Positions 13,601-23,079 of a stretch of 64,000 bases of DNA are shown piece by piece (the stretch's first letter is position 1; each line of letters opens with the position of its first letter). The DNA lies in the NCBI GenBank assembly GCA_003342895.1, contig PTFA01000531.1, positions 127,654 through 191,653 of the forward strand. Direction: 5' to 3'. The DNA comes from Casuarius casuarius (lineage: Eukaryota > Chordata > Aves > Casuariiformes > Casuariidae). Position numbers and translations under genes: made by a program. The notes below the pieces were generated by a model. That model saw nothing but the letters and a program-made list of their open reading frames with translations. It did no database searches and was not told the DNA's origin.

Positions 13601-13726
13601 GATGGCAGAGAACTGCGGCATTGCAAGTGAGTAACAGGCAACGTCTTGTACTCCCGTTGCAGGAGAGCTTCAGACTACATCACAGTAAACTACCAAGGTG
13701 AATGCCGAAAGCCTGCCCCAGAAGTG
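456..13726 (+). CDS. SPINK5: SPINK5-like (LEKTI) multidomain Kazal inhibitor
   Basis: Secreted serine protease inhibitor. Exons read from splice signals and frame: 456-513, 1645-1670, 2750-2877, 3385-3448, 5087-5214, 5390-5441, 7963-8093, 8677-8755, 9276-9343, 10672-10762, 13169-13296, 13663-13726; at least 339 residues. The order is signal peptide (about 1-19), linker, 4-Cys LEKTI-type domains at residues 29-92, 93-152 and 153-222, a vestigial domain at 223-275, and a 6-Cys Kazal domain at 276-339. Domains 2 and 3 carry the LEKTI hallmark CTRENDPVRDSSGK. Each domain is an exon pair with an internal phase-2 intron and phase-0 borders. Human LEKTI has 15 domains, so this is a compact version, unless exons were missed in introns. 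In mammals LEKTI inhibits kallikrein-type proteases in epithelia; the role here is inferred. The terminal exon is not resolved (see 15182 and 17241). Assignment to SPINK5 rests on domain type and on its position at the edge of the SPINK cluster. Confidence 0.85.
1671..2749 (+). other. GC-AG intron 2 of SPINK5-like gene
   Basis: The donor after exon 2 reads AAG|GCGAGT. It matches the donor consensus at every position except that GC replaces GT. No GT nearby keeps the frame. The acceptor is a normal TTTTTCAG at 2742-2749. GC-AG introns are a known minor class processed by the major spliceosome and are often alternatively spliced. Confidence 0.65.
2750..3448 (+). CDS. SPINK5: SPINK5-like domain 1 (4-Cys LEKTI type)
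   Basis: Exons 2750-2877 and 3385-3448 encode 64 residues from NECLKIWS to the NMNSSGK linker. Four cysteines are seen (NEC, FSC, NKC, LMC), as in LEKTI-type domains that lack the C3/C6 pair. The predicted P1 residue after FSC-P is Asn, not Arg as in domains 2 and 3, so trypsin-like specificity is not expected. NSS near the end is an N-glycosylation sequon. Confidence 0.8.
4190..4305 (+). repeat. MIR-like SINE relic
   Basis: The segment reads like a decayed MIR core: a 'ttggcaagta' block, then 'ctctatctgcagaatcggaa', then 'ttatctcctccacatggtgtg'. These correspond in order to MIR's loss-tolerant conserved blocks. It lies in an intron of the SPINK5-like gene. The call is by eye and unscored. 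Confidence 0.45.
5087..5441 (+). CDS. SPINK5: SPINK5-like domain 2 (4-Cys LEKTI type)
   Basis: Exons 5087-5214 and 5390-5441 encode 60 residues. Cysteines are in DDC, LTC, NKC and IMC. The reactive segment TCTRENDPVRD predicts P1 Arg, so inhibition of trypsin- or kallikrein-like proteases is expected from the family. The domain ends in a charged Lys-rich linker. Confidence 0.9.
6180..7150 (+). mobile_element. Degraded CR1-type LINE fragment
   Basis: An old non-LTR retroelement lies in an intron of the SPINK5-like gene. Broken reading frames recall the reverse-transcriptase blocks 'GVPQGSVLGP' (near 6195-6230) and 'FADDTKLGG' (near 6285-6315). These are followed by the typical 3' nucleotide phrases 'catgaaaaaggaaaatgcaa' and 'taggatgatcaagga'. 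No intact ORF remains. The ends are approximate. Confidence 0.6.
7963..8755 (+). CDS. SPINK5: SPINK5-like domain 3 (4-Cys LEKTI type)
   Basis: Exons 7963-8093 and 8677-8755 encode 70 residues. The core is nearly a copy of domain 2 (SCTRENDPVRDSSGK, then NKCLMCAEK), with P1 Arg predicted. The first exon is 131 bases, one codon longer than its paralogues. The C-terminal linker is long and hydrophilic. Confidence 0.9.
9276..10762 (+). CDS. SPINK5: SPINK5-like vestigial domain, cysteine-poor
   Basis: Exons 9276-9343 and 10672-10762 have good splice signals and keep the family's phase pattern (phase 0, then phase 2 inside, then phase 0). The first exon is only 68 bases against 128 for a normal half-domain, a loss of exactly 20 codons. 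The product is a 53-residue Ser/Gly/Arg/Gln-rich linker starting KSCSGSGSQQGAS and ending TDTYQP, with one cysteine. It looks like a Kazal domain that decayed into a spacer while staying in frame. It cannot fold as an inhibitor. Confidence 0.65.
11325..11650 (+). mobile_element. CR1/L3-like LINE 3' relic
   Basis: Phrases such as 'gcggtggaacttgctgccag' and 'ctctgagaagcttctgtcat' correspond by eye to the conserved 3' portion of CR1/L3-type elements. The element is intronic in the SPINK5-like gene and heavily decayed, with approximate boundaries. Confidence 0.45.
11985..12110 (+). mobile_element. CR1-type reverse-transcriptase relic
   Basis: One frame reads LLNVIVNYANEGGNGTLMKL and continues AGDIEA. 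This resembles the LINE reverse-transcriptase block around 'INDL..G..TL.KFADDTKL'. It sits in a 151-codon open frame (11735-12190) that ends just at an AATAAA. I read it as a retroelement fossil in an intron rather than a host gene. Confidence 0.45.
13169..13726 (+). CDS. SPINK5: SPINK5-like terminal 6-Cys Kazal domain
   Basis: Exons 13169-13296 and 13663-13726 encode 64 residues with the full Kazal pattern: LDC, IFC, PVCGTDGKTYKNEC, DLC and GEC. P1 is predicted as Lys (CSKS), so trypsin-like targets are expected. A classical 6-Cys domain at the end after LEKTI-type domains matches the mammalian LEKTI layout. The exon ends in phase 0 after PAPEV, so a tail exon must follow. Confidence 0.88.
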
Positions 13727-15181
13727 GTAAGGAGGATGCCATTCCCGGCTTGGGAATGCTTGTGTTTTCCCTTTCCATTGAGAAAACCTCCTGTTGGCAC
13801 TGCATGGGCTTGTGGGGGCTGACTGGCAGCCCTTCATGGACTTGAAGTGGAAAAGTTGTCCCTTTGCGAAACAGCATGGAAATGGAGAGGGGGAGAGTAA
13901 GCAATGAGAAGACGTGTCTGCCAACTACTACTGGCCGCACTCCTTTGGCAATAGCTAGGAGTCAACTCTTGATCCTGCAGGCAGGTTAACTAGCAGGTTA
14001 ACCAAGCCAACAGGGTAATTAACACCACGTTCATGCTGTGCTGGGGAGTCCCGCCGCCAGCAGGGCTCAGCTGCGCTGCTGAGGTCACCTCTGTCAGGGC
14101 GAGTCCGCTTTGCCCAGAGCCTGGCATGGGGCACGAGGCCAAGGTAAAGCCTGCGGCCATCTGTCTCCCAGCCTGGCCGTGGACTGGGGAGGCAGGGGGG
14201 ACCGCCAAGGAGGAGGGATATTGGAGCCCTTGAGCTCCTCCTTTTTACTTCCACGGTGGGGGATTGCTGGGAGCTGGTGCAAGCGGCTGCCCAAAGTGCT
14301 TCCAGGCCGTGGTATCCCTTTTCCCACTCCAAGCACATGCCAAGCTGCTGTCTGCTGCCCCATATCTGTGTCGGGAGCGTGAGAGGCTCAGAAGTGGGGT
14401 GTTTGTGGTCTGGATGGGAGGCAAGGTGGGCTTAAATACAGGTTCAGACTTAGATTTAATATATAACTTAGGTATAGCCGCTGTATTTTACCTAGGCTGT
14501 CCAGTAGAAGAGTAACATATCTGGGAAAGCATCTAGCTTTCCTCCTGGGATTTTAGAGAGTAAGTGAGGCCAGGAAGACCAGAACAGCATAAACTGTAAA
14601 GACCTCATTTCCCGAATAATATCCAGGGAGAAGGCTGGGAAATGATAATTATCCACTAAGTTGCACATCATGCATCCTTTTGGGAAAGGTCTCGAGCCTT
14701 GACGTCTTGTGTGATCCCGCGTAGCGGAGTTAAGTGTTTCTCAGTTGCCCTTTGTGTCTCCACCAGTGGCAGCTCTGCATTGTCCAGTGCTTTGTTGTGT
14801 AGTCAGGCTCTCCCAATTTGCGTCTCTTGGATGTGTTTGGTGGGGTGGACAGATGCCACGTAGTGCCCAGGGAGAATGTGACCTCAGTATTGGCATGAAC
14901 TGGAACTCTTGAGAAACTGAGTATTCATCCCCAGGGAAACGCTGAGATTTGTTCCCACTCTTGGAGAGAATCAAAATGTTGAAACAGCCAGAACAAGAAG
15001 TTCTGTGAAGTTTTGGATGGGAGCTTTGGTTTCTGAATATGAATTTGGTTTCCGAATGTGTTCTGAGTTATTGGCCTGCAGTGTTTTTGGAGGCCAAAAG
15101 TATTGTTCAGCCTCCTTGGCATAAAGAGCTTTACTGCAAAATAGACATCATGTCATAGCTGTTTTTCCCTCCTCTGTTTAG

Positions 15182-15535
15182 TGCTCGGATGCCAGCAGGT
15201 TGCTAAAACATTTAAAAATTACACATTTCAGTTCCTCTTCCTCTCCTCTGTAAAGCATCAAAGTACTCTTAACTCTCTGTTTAAAGGTGAGGAAACCATA
15301 GTGCAGAGAAAAATGATTTTGCCCATGATCACGCTGGAGGTCTCCTGCCTTCTTGTCTCAGCCTTTAGTGTTTCTGTAAGTTAAGATGAAGCTGCTATGG
15401 GCTCACGTACACTGGGAGCACAGGGAGAGGAGGCATTGTTGCTAACCTTCCTGTGATGCTGCTCAGGTTGTCCGAGACAGCTGAGAGCAGGTACACCAGG
15501 TGCAGCTGAAAAATAAAGAGGATTCCCTCAAAACT
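15182..15535 (+). other. SPINK5: Candidate last exon and 3' end of SPINK5-like gene
   Basis: After a pyrimidine tract and AG at 15180-15181, frame 0 reads a 23-residue Ser-rich tail starting CSDASRLLKHL and stopping with TAA at 15251-15253. AATAAA follows at 15512-15517. The phase and a short Ser-rich tail fit LEKTI's C-terminus, but no coding conservation can be checked. The alternative is 17241. Confidence 0.35.
15255..15375 (-). repeat. MIR-like SINE relic
   Basis: Reading + strand, 'ggtgaggaaaccatagtgca', then 'ttttgcccatgatcac' and 'ggaggtctcctgcct' match in order the reverse complement of a MIR. The copy is decayed and the call is by eye. Confidence 0.4.
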
Positions 15536-17240
15536 GTGGCCAGGCTGGGATTGCTTTCTGGTTTGTTTCTTTACCAAGCTGTTACAGCTCTCAAACCTAT
15601 GCATCTAGAGGAATATGCCATTTACTGAAAATCAAACAAGCTTCACAATTCATAGCCAAGTTAAAAGTATTCCAAGGAGAGTGGGAATCAATTCAAAGGA
15701 AAAGCAATAAGCTCTTGCCACACACGCAAAAAAGAAAAAAGAAAAAAAAAAGCACACAATGACTTATTCTTTCTTCCTCTATGTATATTATATCACCTGA
15801 AGAATCAGATCAGACATTTATGGAAGTCCATTTCCTTGGCAAAGGAAATATGGAGTCCATCAAAGGCTTCTCTTATTTCTGAACTGGAAACCTATAAATG
15901 AGAAAAATTCCACTCATGTACTGAGCAATGTTATTTACAGGCACTGAAATTGATGGTAACTTGCAGTGTAATGAATCCTTCCTTCCTTCCTTCTACTGAA
16001 GAGCTGGACGCTAGTTATTTGCTATTAAAACGTGGAGGAGACCAGCTCCAGCAGTGCCTTTGGCATCTGAAATGGTTTTAGACAGCAGTGATGTGCAGAA
16101 CAAAAATGCACAGGCCCAAAGAATCTTCAAGCTTGAGGAAGATCGTATTTTTGGATCATATTTTGAAATTAGCCTTGGAGGTGCTGGTTCGCATGATGAA
16201 ATATATGTCCAGCATGCCTCATCTCTTCCGCTGTGTAGGTCAGTGCCTGCATCCACTCCTGGCAGCAAAGTTCCCACTGAATTTACAGGCATTTCTGGCA
16301 GCTCTCCTGGTTGGTGGCCAGGTTCTCATGAGGAAGGGATTCCCATAGGGAGGAATGGGAGAAGGAAGGGTTGTGAGGGATTTGACATTAAAGGGCGTAT
16401 CTGGACAGTGTGCATTGCTGTAGTGGAAACCTTCTCACAGAGAGCCTTGCCCTGTGCCTCAGGCTGGCCATCCTCCGAGCTCACTGCCTCCCCAGTGAGG
16501 ACTGTGCCAAAACCAAATTCCTTTGATCCTGCCTGACGCATGCTCCATCCTGCTCTGCTGCACTCCGAGTGAATGCAGCTCTGAGTCTGGGTATTTTGTT
16601 GTTTTTGTTTTGATTTTTTTTTTGACAACCTTGCTTGCCAGTAGGTCCTCCAATGCTATAAATGTCATAGGGACTGGGATGAATTAATTGTGGGTCTTTC
16701 CAGTACCTTTCACTTTTAATGCTTTATCTCTTATGGTTCCTTTTCTTGTTTGAAGGCTTTTTCACAAATCCCCCATGTGATATTCATCATTCTGTCCATT
16801 TTAGTCAACAGGTCAGGCAAAAAAAAAAGTGGGAGTGTATATCCAATTTCTTCTTCTTTTTAATCTGTTTCTTAAAGAACACTAGACTCCCAGGTTTTCA
16901 ATGGGCATGTCCCAGTTTTCTCACAAAGCTGATTGTTTTGTCAGTTTGTCACTGTCTAAGAAGGCAGAAGAAGGAAAATAAAAATAGCAGCACCTTTCCC
17001 AGATAGGTATTAGGCGTGAAAAGCACCTAGCTACAGGCTGAAATTAGTGCTGTTTTCCTGGGCTGGCAGCTTCCCAGTCCACCTGCCCTGGTGCCACACT
17101 CTGCAGCCTCCATTTTGTGCAGAGGCTGAGCAGGCACTGGTGGGACAGATGGGTTGTCACATAAACACAAATGCTCTGCCAGCGTAACGCAGCAGTGGTC
17201 ACGTTTGGGGATGGACTTATTTTTTGCTCTTTCTTTCCAG

Positions 17241-17815
17241 CAGTAATGGAATTCAGACTGCCAGCAAATATCAGGGATCAGCTGTGACCAAAGGTAAAGA
17301 GAGAAGCGCTGTGATTTATTCCCTTTTGGCCAGTATGTCCCTTGGAGACAGCATTTCACAAGAGTTTGTTTGTCAAACCTCGCCCAGGCAAGCTGCAGGG
17401 CTGGGACAAAGGGGTCTGCCACGTGCTCTTACCTCTGGTGGCAGCCCAGGGCCGGACTGCCACGGCGCCGGTGCTTTGCAGAGCACTGGGACATAGCAGG
17501 GAACTGTAGGACTTCAGGACTATAGGGGTAAGCTCTTCATCTTCTTCCCTCTTTCCTTCTCTCTAGGGCAAGTAACAGAAGAATTGATGTTAAGCATCAA
17601 GGGGAATGGACAAGTCCTCGGTGTTGTCAAAGCTGCCATTCATGCCCCCCCCCCCCCGAGCAGAGGACAGCCCCATCCTTGCTCTGGTGGTGGAAGGAGG
17701 GCTCAGGGGACCCAGCCGCTGTTTCCTCAGGTCTAGTTCATGTGTGCCTGTCTGGGCTCAGCTCTGCTCAGGCTCTTTGCCACATCACTGTGTCTTAGTG
17801 TGCTTCTACAATAAA
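17241..17815 (+). other. SPINK5: Alternative last exon of SPINK5-like gene
   Basis: A strong acceptor (TTTCTTTCCAG, with a second CAG directly after it) precedes CAG TAA in the required frame, which would end the protein one residue after PAPEV. A consensus AATAAA at 17810-17815 with a U-rich downstream stretch could close a 3' UTR of about 570 bases. A poly-C tract is at 17645-17657. It competes with the exon at 15182. Confidence 0.25.
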
Positions 17816-18019
17816 GATAACTCAGCAGAACCCTGTCACTGTTCTTCACTAAACCTCCCTGGGGGACCTGCCAGTCCTCGCTCCGTCTTTACACCAAGCA
17901 TCCATTAGACGGTAAATGCAGAGGCCACTTGGGCACATCAGCTGCTGTAAATATGCAGTGAAGATGTCAGGTCTGAAGAGGAAGAGCGTTTTATGATAAG
18001 GGACTGGGGTTGGGTTTTC

Positions 18020-18195
18020 TCTCTGACTCGTTGTGGGGTCTTGAGTAAATCACTTCACCTCCCTTCAGCCCTTTTGTCTTTGCCTGAAAAATGGACATTA
18101 AAAGATACTTACCTACCTCAGAGGGTTGTTTTGAGATTTAATTGATGTATGTTGGGAAGCCCACAGATGAAAATCTGTTTTAAAGCACCAAACAT
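18020..18195 (+). repeat. MIR-like SINE
   Basis: This is the best MIR copy here. In order it shows 'gagtaaatcacttcacctcc', 'gcctgaaaaatggacatta' and 'cttacctacctcagagggtt', each matching a MIR core block. MIR is an ancient amniote tRNA-derived SINE, so the match shows unusually slow decay for a bird locus. Confidence 0.6.
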
Positions 18196-21100
18196 ATTCT
18201 GGTGCCAGTTTAACTGTTGCAGTAAGTGTCCTCTTCCAGCCAGCTCATCTGAGCACCAGGAAATCCAGACTGCTTTGCTCTGAGGGGTGGTGGGAAAAAA
18301 ATATTTCCGTGAGGTCGTGTGGGATGGTGCCACAAGCCACAGTGCCCCAAAGCTGGAGTAGTGCCTCAGCTGGGAAGGTCTCTGCAGGACCTCGAGGAGT
18401 GAATTTGATCTGTTGCACAGAGGGCCAGCAGCATTTCTAGCCCTGTGAGGGCACAGACACTGAAGGCACCTCTGAGGCAGTGCTGGCCACCTCCACCCGT
18501 GTGAATGTCCCTGCCCTTGCCTGGCCCTGCTGGTGTTGGCAGGCTGGACTGGATGCATGGAACCAGCAGAGCCCTGGGAGTAGAAAGCCCAGCAGCTGCC
18601 CTCAGTGGCCTGTAGACCAGCATCGCGTGCTTTTGGATCACCTTTCTGTACTGGCCTGACCTGCCTGCCCAAAGCAGAGCCTGTGCAGCCCTTTGACCAC
18701 CCCCCGGCTGTGGGCACAGCTGGAGCCCATCTCCTGGGCAGTCTCCTGAAGGGAAGAGAATTGCAAAGTGCAAATGCAGCTTTGCATTTAACCCCTCCTA
18801 TAAGCAATCCTGCCAGTGCTTCCCAACTGGCTGTGGTGGGCTACCTCGGCAGAGCCATGGGGAACGATGACTTTCCACAGGGTCTGGAGGTGATGGCAGA
18901 GCTGGCAAGGGAGGAAGAGGAGTTTGAAAATCCAGCTGAGAGGCCCTGGAGAGATGCAGCCAGCGCCTGAGAGGGGTGAGCTCTTCTCTGAACAGTGGTG
19001 GGATGGCAGGGGAAAGCCCGAGGATTCTGGTGCTGGGGAAGGATGGGTGAATGAGAGAGACGCTCCAGAGATTCGGGAGGGGAGTTACTGTCGAATGGTT
19101 TAAGCTATTTGTTGTTTTGAGGTGTAACTGATTTACAGGTAGATTTAATTGACTTGTATTTGGAAGCTATTTTAAGATGAAGTCAGGTCATTTAGCTAAA
19201 TGCTCCCCTAGGTAGTTGGGGCCTATCAGTGCAACACACCTGAAAATAGTGGGGAACCTGCAAAGGAGCACTATACGATGCCAAGTAACAAGTCTGTTGG
19301 TAATGTGCACATACTTTCCGTACTTTCTTTCATAGCTGTTACTTAGAGCAAATACATTCCTTATTTGTATAAACNTCATAGCAGGACATTTCCAGAAAAC
19401 CTTGAGTGAACACACACCGTATTTGAGTCCATTTTAGCTGTGACCTGGTCTGTAAACATTCTCTGCTGCAGATAAGGATTGAGTGATATCACTTCAGATT
19501 TTGGCAGGATTTCACCTAATGGTGTTTCACTTGGTTCTCTCCAGAGTTTTATAGTTTTTCAATTAAGCTTTCAAGACCCATTTTCTTCTAGTATGGCTAT
19601 TGAGAACAGAATGTAAACTCTCACAAACTATTTCTATGTGCATCATATTTATCAGTTTATGACTCTCTGTTGTCAGCAGACTCTGACACAAATAGTAGTT
19701 AATATTTTGCATGCTGATTTTTAATGTGAGCAAACATTGTGGGTTAGAAATTGTCGTCGCCTATTTCTACATGAACCAAAAACCCTATCACCACATACAG
19801 TCATGGATGGTGAAAGTCACTGGTTTTGTCCTATTTAGCTTTTGCTGGGAATGCAAAATACCTGTCTGCCTTTCGGCTGATATAGCAGGTAAATCCCTGA
19901 CTGTTATTTACACAGCCTGAGAAGGATGAGTATCAGACAGTGAAAATGTTCACTGATGACATCTGCTCACTGATTTCAGCTAAAATCATGTACAGTGACA
20001 TGTACCCAATTTTTATAAAAGCAGTGCATAATTTGAGGCTTAAAATAAATTCTTGGAAATGAAAATCAGTGCACTTGAGAAAGCTATTATAATTTGTGGC
20101 AAATTTCAAGTATTTAACTTTTGAAATAATCACCAGTAAAACCTGCATTAACTGTGCTACTAAAGCGACGAGCTGATGAGGAAGGTGCCCTTAGTAGGCT
20201 CTTCTATCAGTATTCGGGCACCTTCTGAATTTCTCCCTGCTGCCAGAAGAAATAATCAGCCATTGATAAGGGATTATTAATCAGATTAGAATACTCTGTC
20301 TGCCAAGATGACACATGACAGTGATTGAGCAGAACTGCCTGTGGTGTAGCCAGCCAACCCCCTAGAGGCAGCAGCACTAACTCCTGTGTGCTTTCTGCAG
20401 TCTCTACAGTCATTCCTGTCTTTCCTTTGACCTCCTTTTGCAGATAGCTTCAAGGGCCTCCCAAAGCTGTCTATACCGAGTGGGTGGTACACAGCAGAGC
20501 TCTGGCAGGTACCCACATGAGGGAGGCCACATGCTGTTTCCATAAGGTTCCTGGGGATCAGGAGGCAAAAGCTCAAGAAGTGTTGGGAATTCATTACCAT
20601 TTCCTGTATGTTTTCTCTTGGTTATCCTATGTGTTACTCTCAAACACTGTAATGAGGTCAAAACAGTCCCCTACAAACCTGCAAAGGTACCAGCACCCTG
20701 GAAAGTCTTAAGTTTGCTGTAAATGATACCTTATAAAGGGTGTCTCTTTTGCCAAGATTCAGAGACCCCCTCATGTGATTTGTAGTATTTTCTGAGGCTT
20801 TGGAGAATTGGCAGCTTCAAGTCCCAGACCTCTAACTAGCCTACTGCTTCTCTCAGCCTTTCATGAAGTTGTCCCAAACACAGTCAGGTCTTGAGTTAAA
20901 CTGTTCTCTGCTGGGGCTTTGTGCCTCTTGCATTTTTTTTTCATAAAAGGTGCTGGATACCTATGCAATTCCTAGGGGCATGCCAGTGCTGCTCTTTGTG
21001 TGTTCTGAGGACTGTTGACTCTGGCAGATGCCTTAGCCGACCTCATACTCACCGTGGTGTTTCCCAATCCTCTGCAGCCTGTCCTTTTGCAGCCTGCCAG

Positions 21101-22740
21101 TTGTGCACATTATCCTCCTGTTTCTCTTACAGCCTGCTGTGGTGGGAGAGCCTCACTCATGGCGTGCTTCAAAGGTGTCCCCTTTGCAGTCAGCTCCTGC
21201 AGACAATGCCAGAAATCCTGCAGNTGGGGGCGTTTGCTCCTTCAAGAACTAAGTGAATCACGATGTGGAAAGCCTGATGCTATGTGACACTGCCTTTTTA
21301 CAAGCACCACACCATTTGCACCATGACTCCCCCGCTTCAAGCTGTCTTTATAGCCCTGCGGTACTCTCAGTCCTTCCAAACAGCTGCTGCAAGTTGGTAC
21401 CTGAGGGTTTCAGCCTTGTTTCCCTCAGTTAGCATAAATTCTGCTGCATAACCCATCTGCTTTATCCTGGGGACTGGTGAATGGGCCTATCTCTTTCCTC
21501 TCTTCAGGGCTCTTTCTTGATAACCATCTGCTGGTTTGTCCTTTCCTGCAAGGGCCTCTCTACTACAAGGAGCCCTTGTTTAGGCTATTTCCTTGGGATT
21601 TTCCCTGCTCTACCACATGCTACAGGAGGTCTCCTGCTACCTAGCCCTCCCATTAAAACAATCAATGAATGAGATGTGGAGCTGAAAGAAGTCTTCAGAG
21701 CTTTCCCCTGCAGGAAGGCACAAGCAGCTCCACTCATATAGTTAACTGCAAATAATCACACGTGAATGCAACTAGTTGCAAACTGCAAATCCAGATGAAA
21801 ATTCTCAATTCTACTTAATGCTGAAGGTCCCAGAGAAAAACACTTTTATGTCTTAGAGAATGGAGGAACTCTGTGCTTGTCACAAATTTCTTCTAATTTG
21901 CAGTTGTAGGAAAAGAAAGAAATGGAGAAAAGAAATGGGACTCTTCCATTTCCCTCTCTGTCTCACACATACACACACAAAGGATGGAGTGTGTTGGAGT
22001 AGGCCAGAGGGAGCTGGATGTTCAGGTACCAACTGCATTGCACTCTCCTTTTGGTTTCAGGCTCAAGCTCTCATGCTCACAACACTTCACCCATNCACGG
22101 TCAGTCTATGTTCAGCACTCCAAAGTGCTCTTTCTGTGCCATCCTGGGGCCCTACTAGTGTGCCTCGTGCTGCAGCTAGCTCTGCNTGCTGCCAGGTCCA
22201 TGCTGAGCACCTGGCACCAGGTCTGAGCACAAGCTAGCGATAACCACACANCTGGTTTGCAGATAGGAAGTGTAGACAATTTCTGCTTGTATTTATGAAG
22301 AAGAGGTGACTGGGCTTTATTGCTATCTGGCCTCAAAGGGGCCACTCTCTTTCATGGCCAGTGTCAATGAAGATCTGTATATGCTTCATTGTATATGCAT
22401 CTAGCTCGGCTTTTGTCTTCTGCCCTTATCTGGAGGTTCTGAAAGGCTCTATCCTGACAGACAAACGGGCTGATAGAAAAAGCTCTGCTGAGCCTGTCGG
22501 CGAAGCAGCCAGCTCCCTTCAGGAGTTGTATCGTGGGGCTTCGTTGTGCAGAAGGCAAAGCCCAGCACTGCAGAGGCTGGCCGAGGCTAGGGGCAAGGGG
22601 CATGCGCTACAGCTGCAGTGATGATTTCTAGATCTTGATTCCTGCTCTAGATGCCTGGCAGATGTTTGCTGTTCTTTCCCTTTGAACCGTCTCCTATTGC
22701 AAACATTTCTCAAATTTGAATAACTTAGTTGGAAAGAGCA
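18196..22740. other. Intergenic region, no confident gene
   Basis: Between the SPINK5-like gene and ovoinhibitor. Long open frames occur by chance (for example 18605-18970 and 20921-21256) but none has splice-phase or family support. The only structured signal is copy A of the shared upstream element, near 19.43 kb. A weak exon-1 relic may sit at 20308 (see findings). Confidence 0.45.
19425..19600 (+). promoter_or_regulatory. Shared upstream element, copy A
   Basis: The block TGTGACCTGGTCTGTAAAC then CTGCTGCAGATAAGG aligns with four other copies (22.75, 37.7, 43.3 and 47.8 kb). This is the most diverged copy: the AGAACA and TGACTCA motifs are lost, while the GATAAG motif is kept. No intact gene follows within 5 kb. 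Confidence 0.5.
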
Positions 22741-22960
22741 TTGCTGTGATCTTGACAGAACATGCTGACTCAATCTATTTCAACTGTAGATTTGGTTTGC
22801 AAATAATGTCTCCTTGCTGATAAGGTTTAGGTGTCATCGTTGTGGACATTGGCAGAAATTCATTTGACCATGACAGCTTTTATAGAATCTAGCAATAAAA
22901 TTGTCAAGATACATTTTCTTCTGCCAGGATGCACTAATTGATGATGGTCTTGGCTGGAAT
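22740..22960 (+). promoter_or_regulatory. Shared upstream element, copy B (ovoinhibitor)
   Basis: Contains AGAACA at 22757, the AP-1 consensus TGACTCA just after it, an A/T block, and CTGATAAGG. It aligns with the ovomucoid copy E over these blocks and with copy D further down ('ttcttctgccagg'). It is 2,223 bases before the ovoinhibitor ATG; a CR1 insertion occupies most of the excess distance relative to ovomucoid. The regulatory role is inferred from recurrence and motifs, not shown. Confidence 0.6.
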
Positions 22961-23079
22961 AAAGCACTGAGAGACAGATATTGTAATTGGGATAAACAGG
23001 GGTCACTATAGTTGAGACCTGCATTGGTCTAAAGGTCTAGAGTCTTGGACACGTGGTGGAGCTGAGATAAGGGACAGGG

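Noticed and set aside
16054..16536. 160-codon open frame on the + strand, a candidate extra gene.
   Set aside because: No signal peptide, Kazal cysteines or other recognisable domain, and a second overlapping + frame is also open; probably chance.
18118..18807. 229-codon open frame on the minus strand.
   Set aside because: It overlaps the MIR-like SINE, has no family resemblance and no splice or promoter support.
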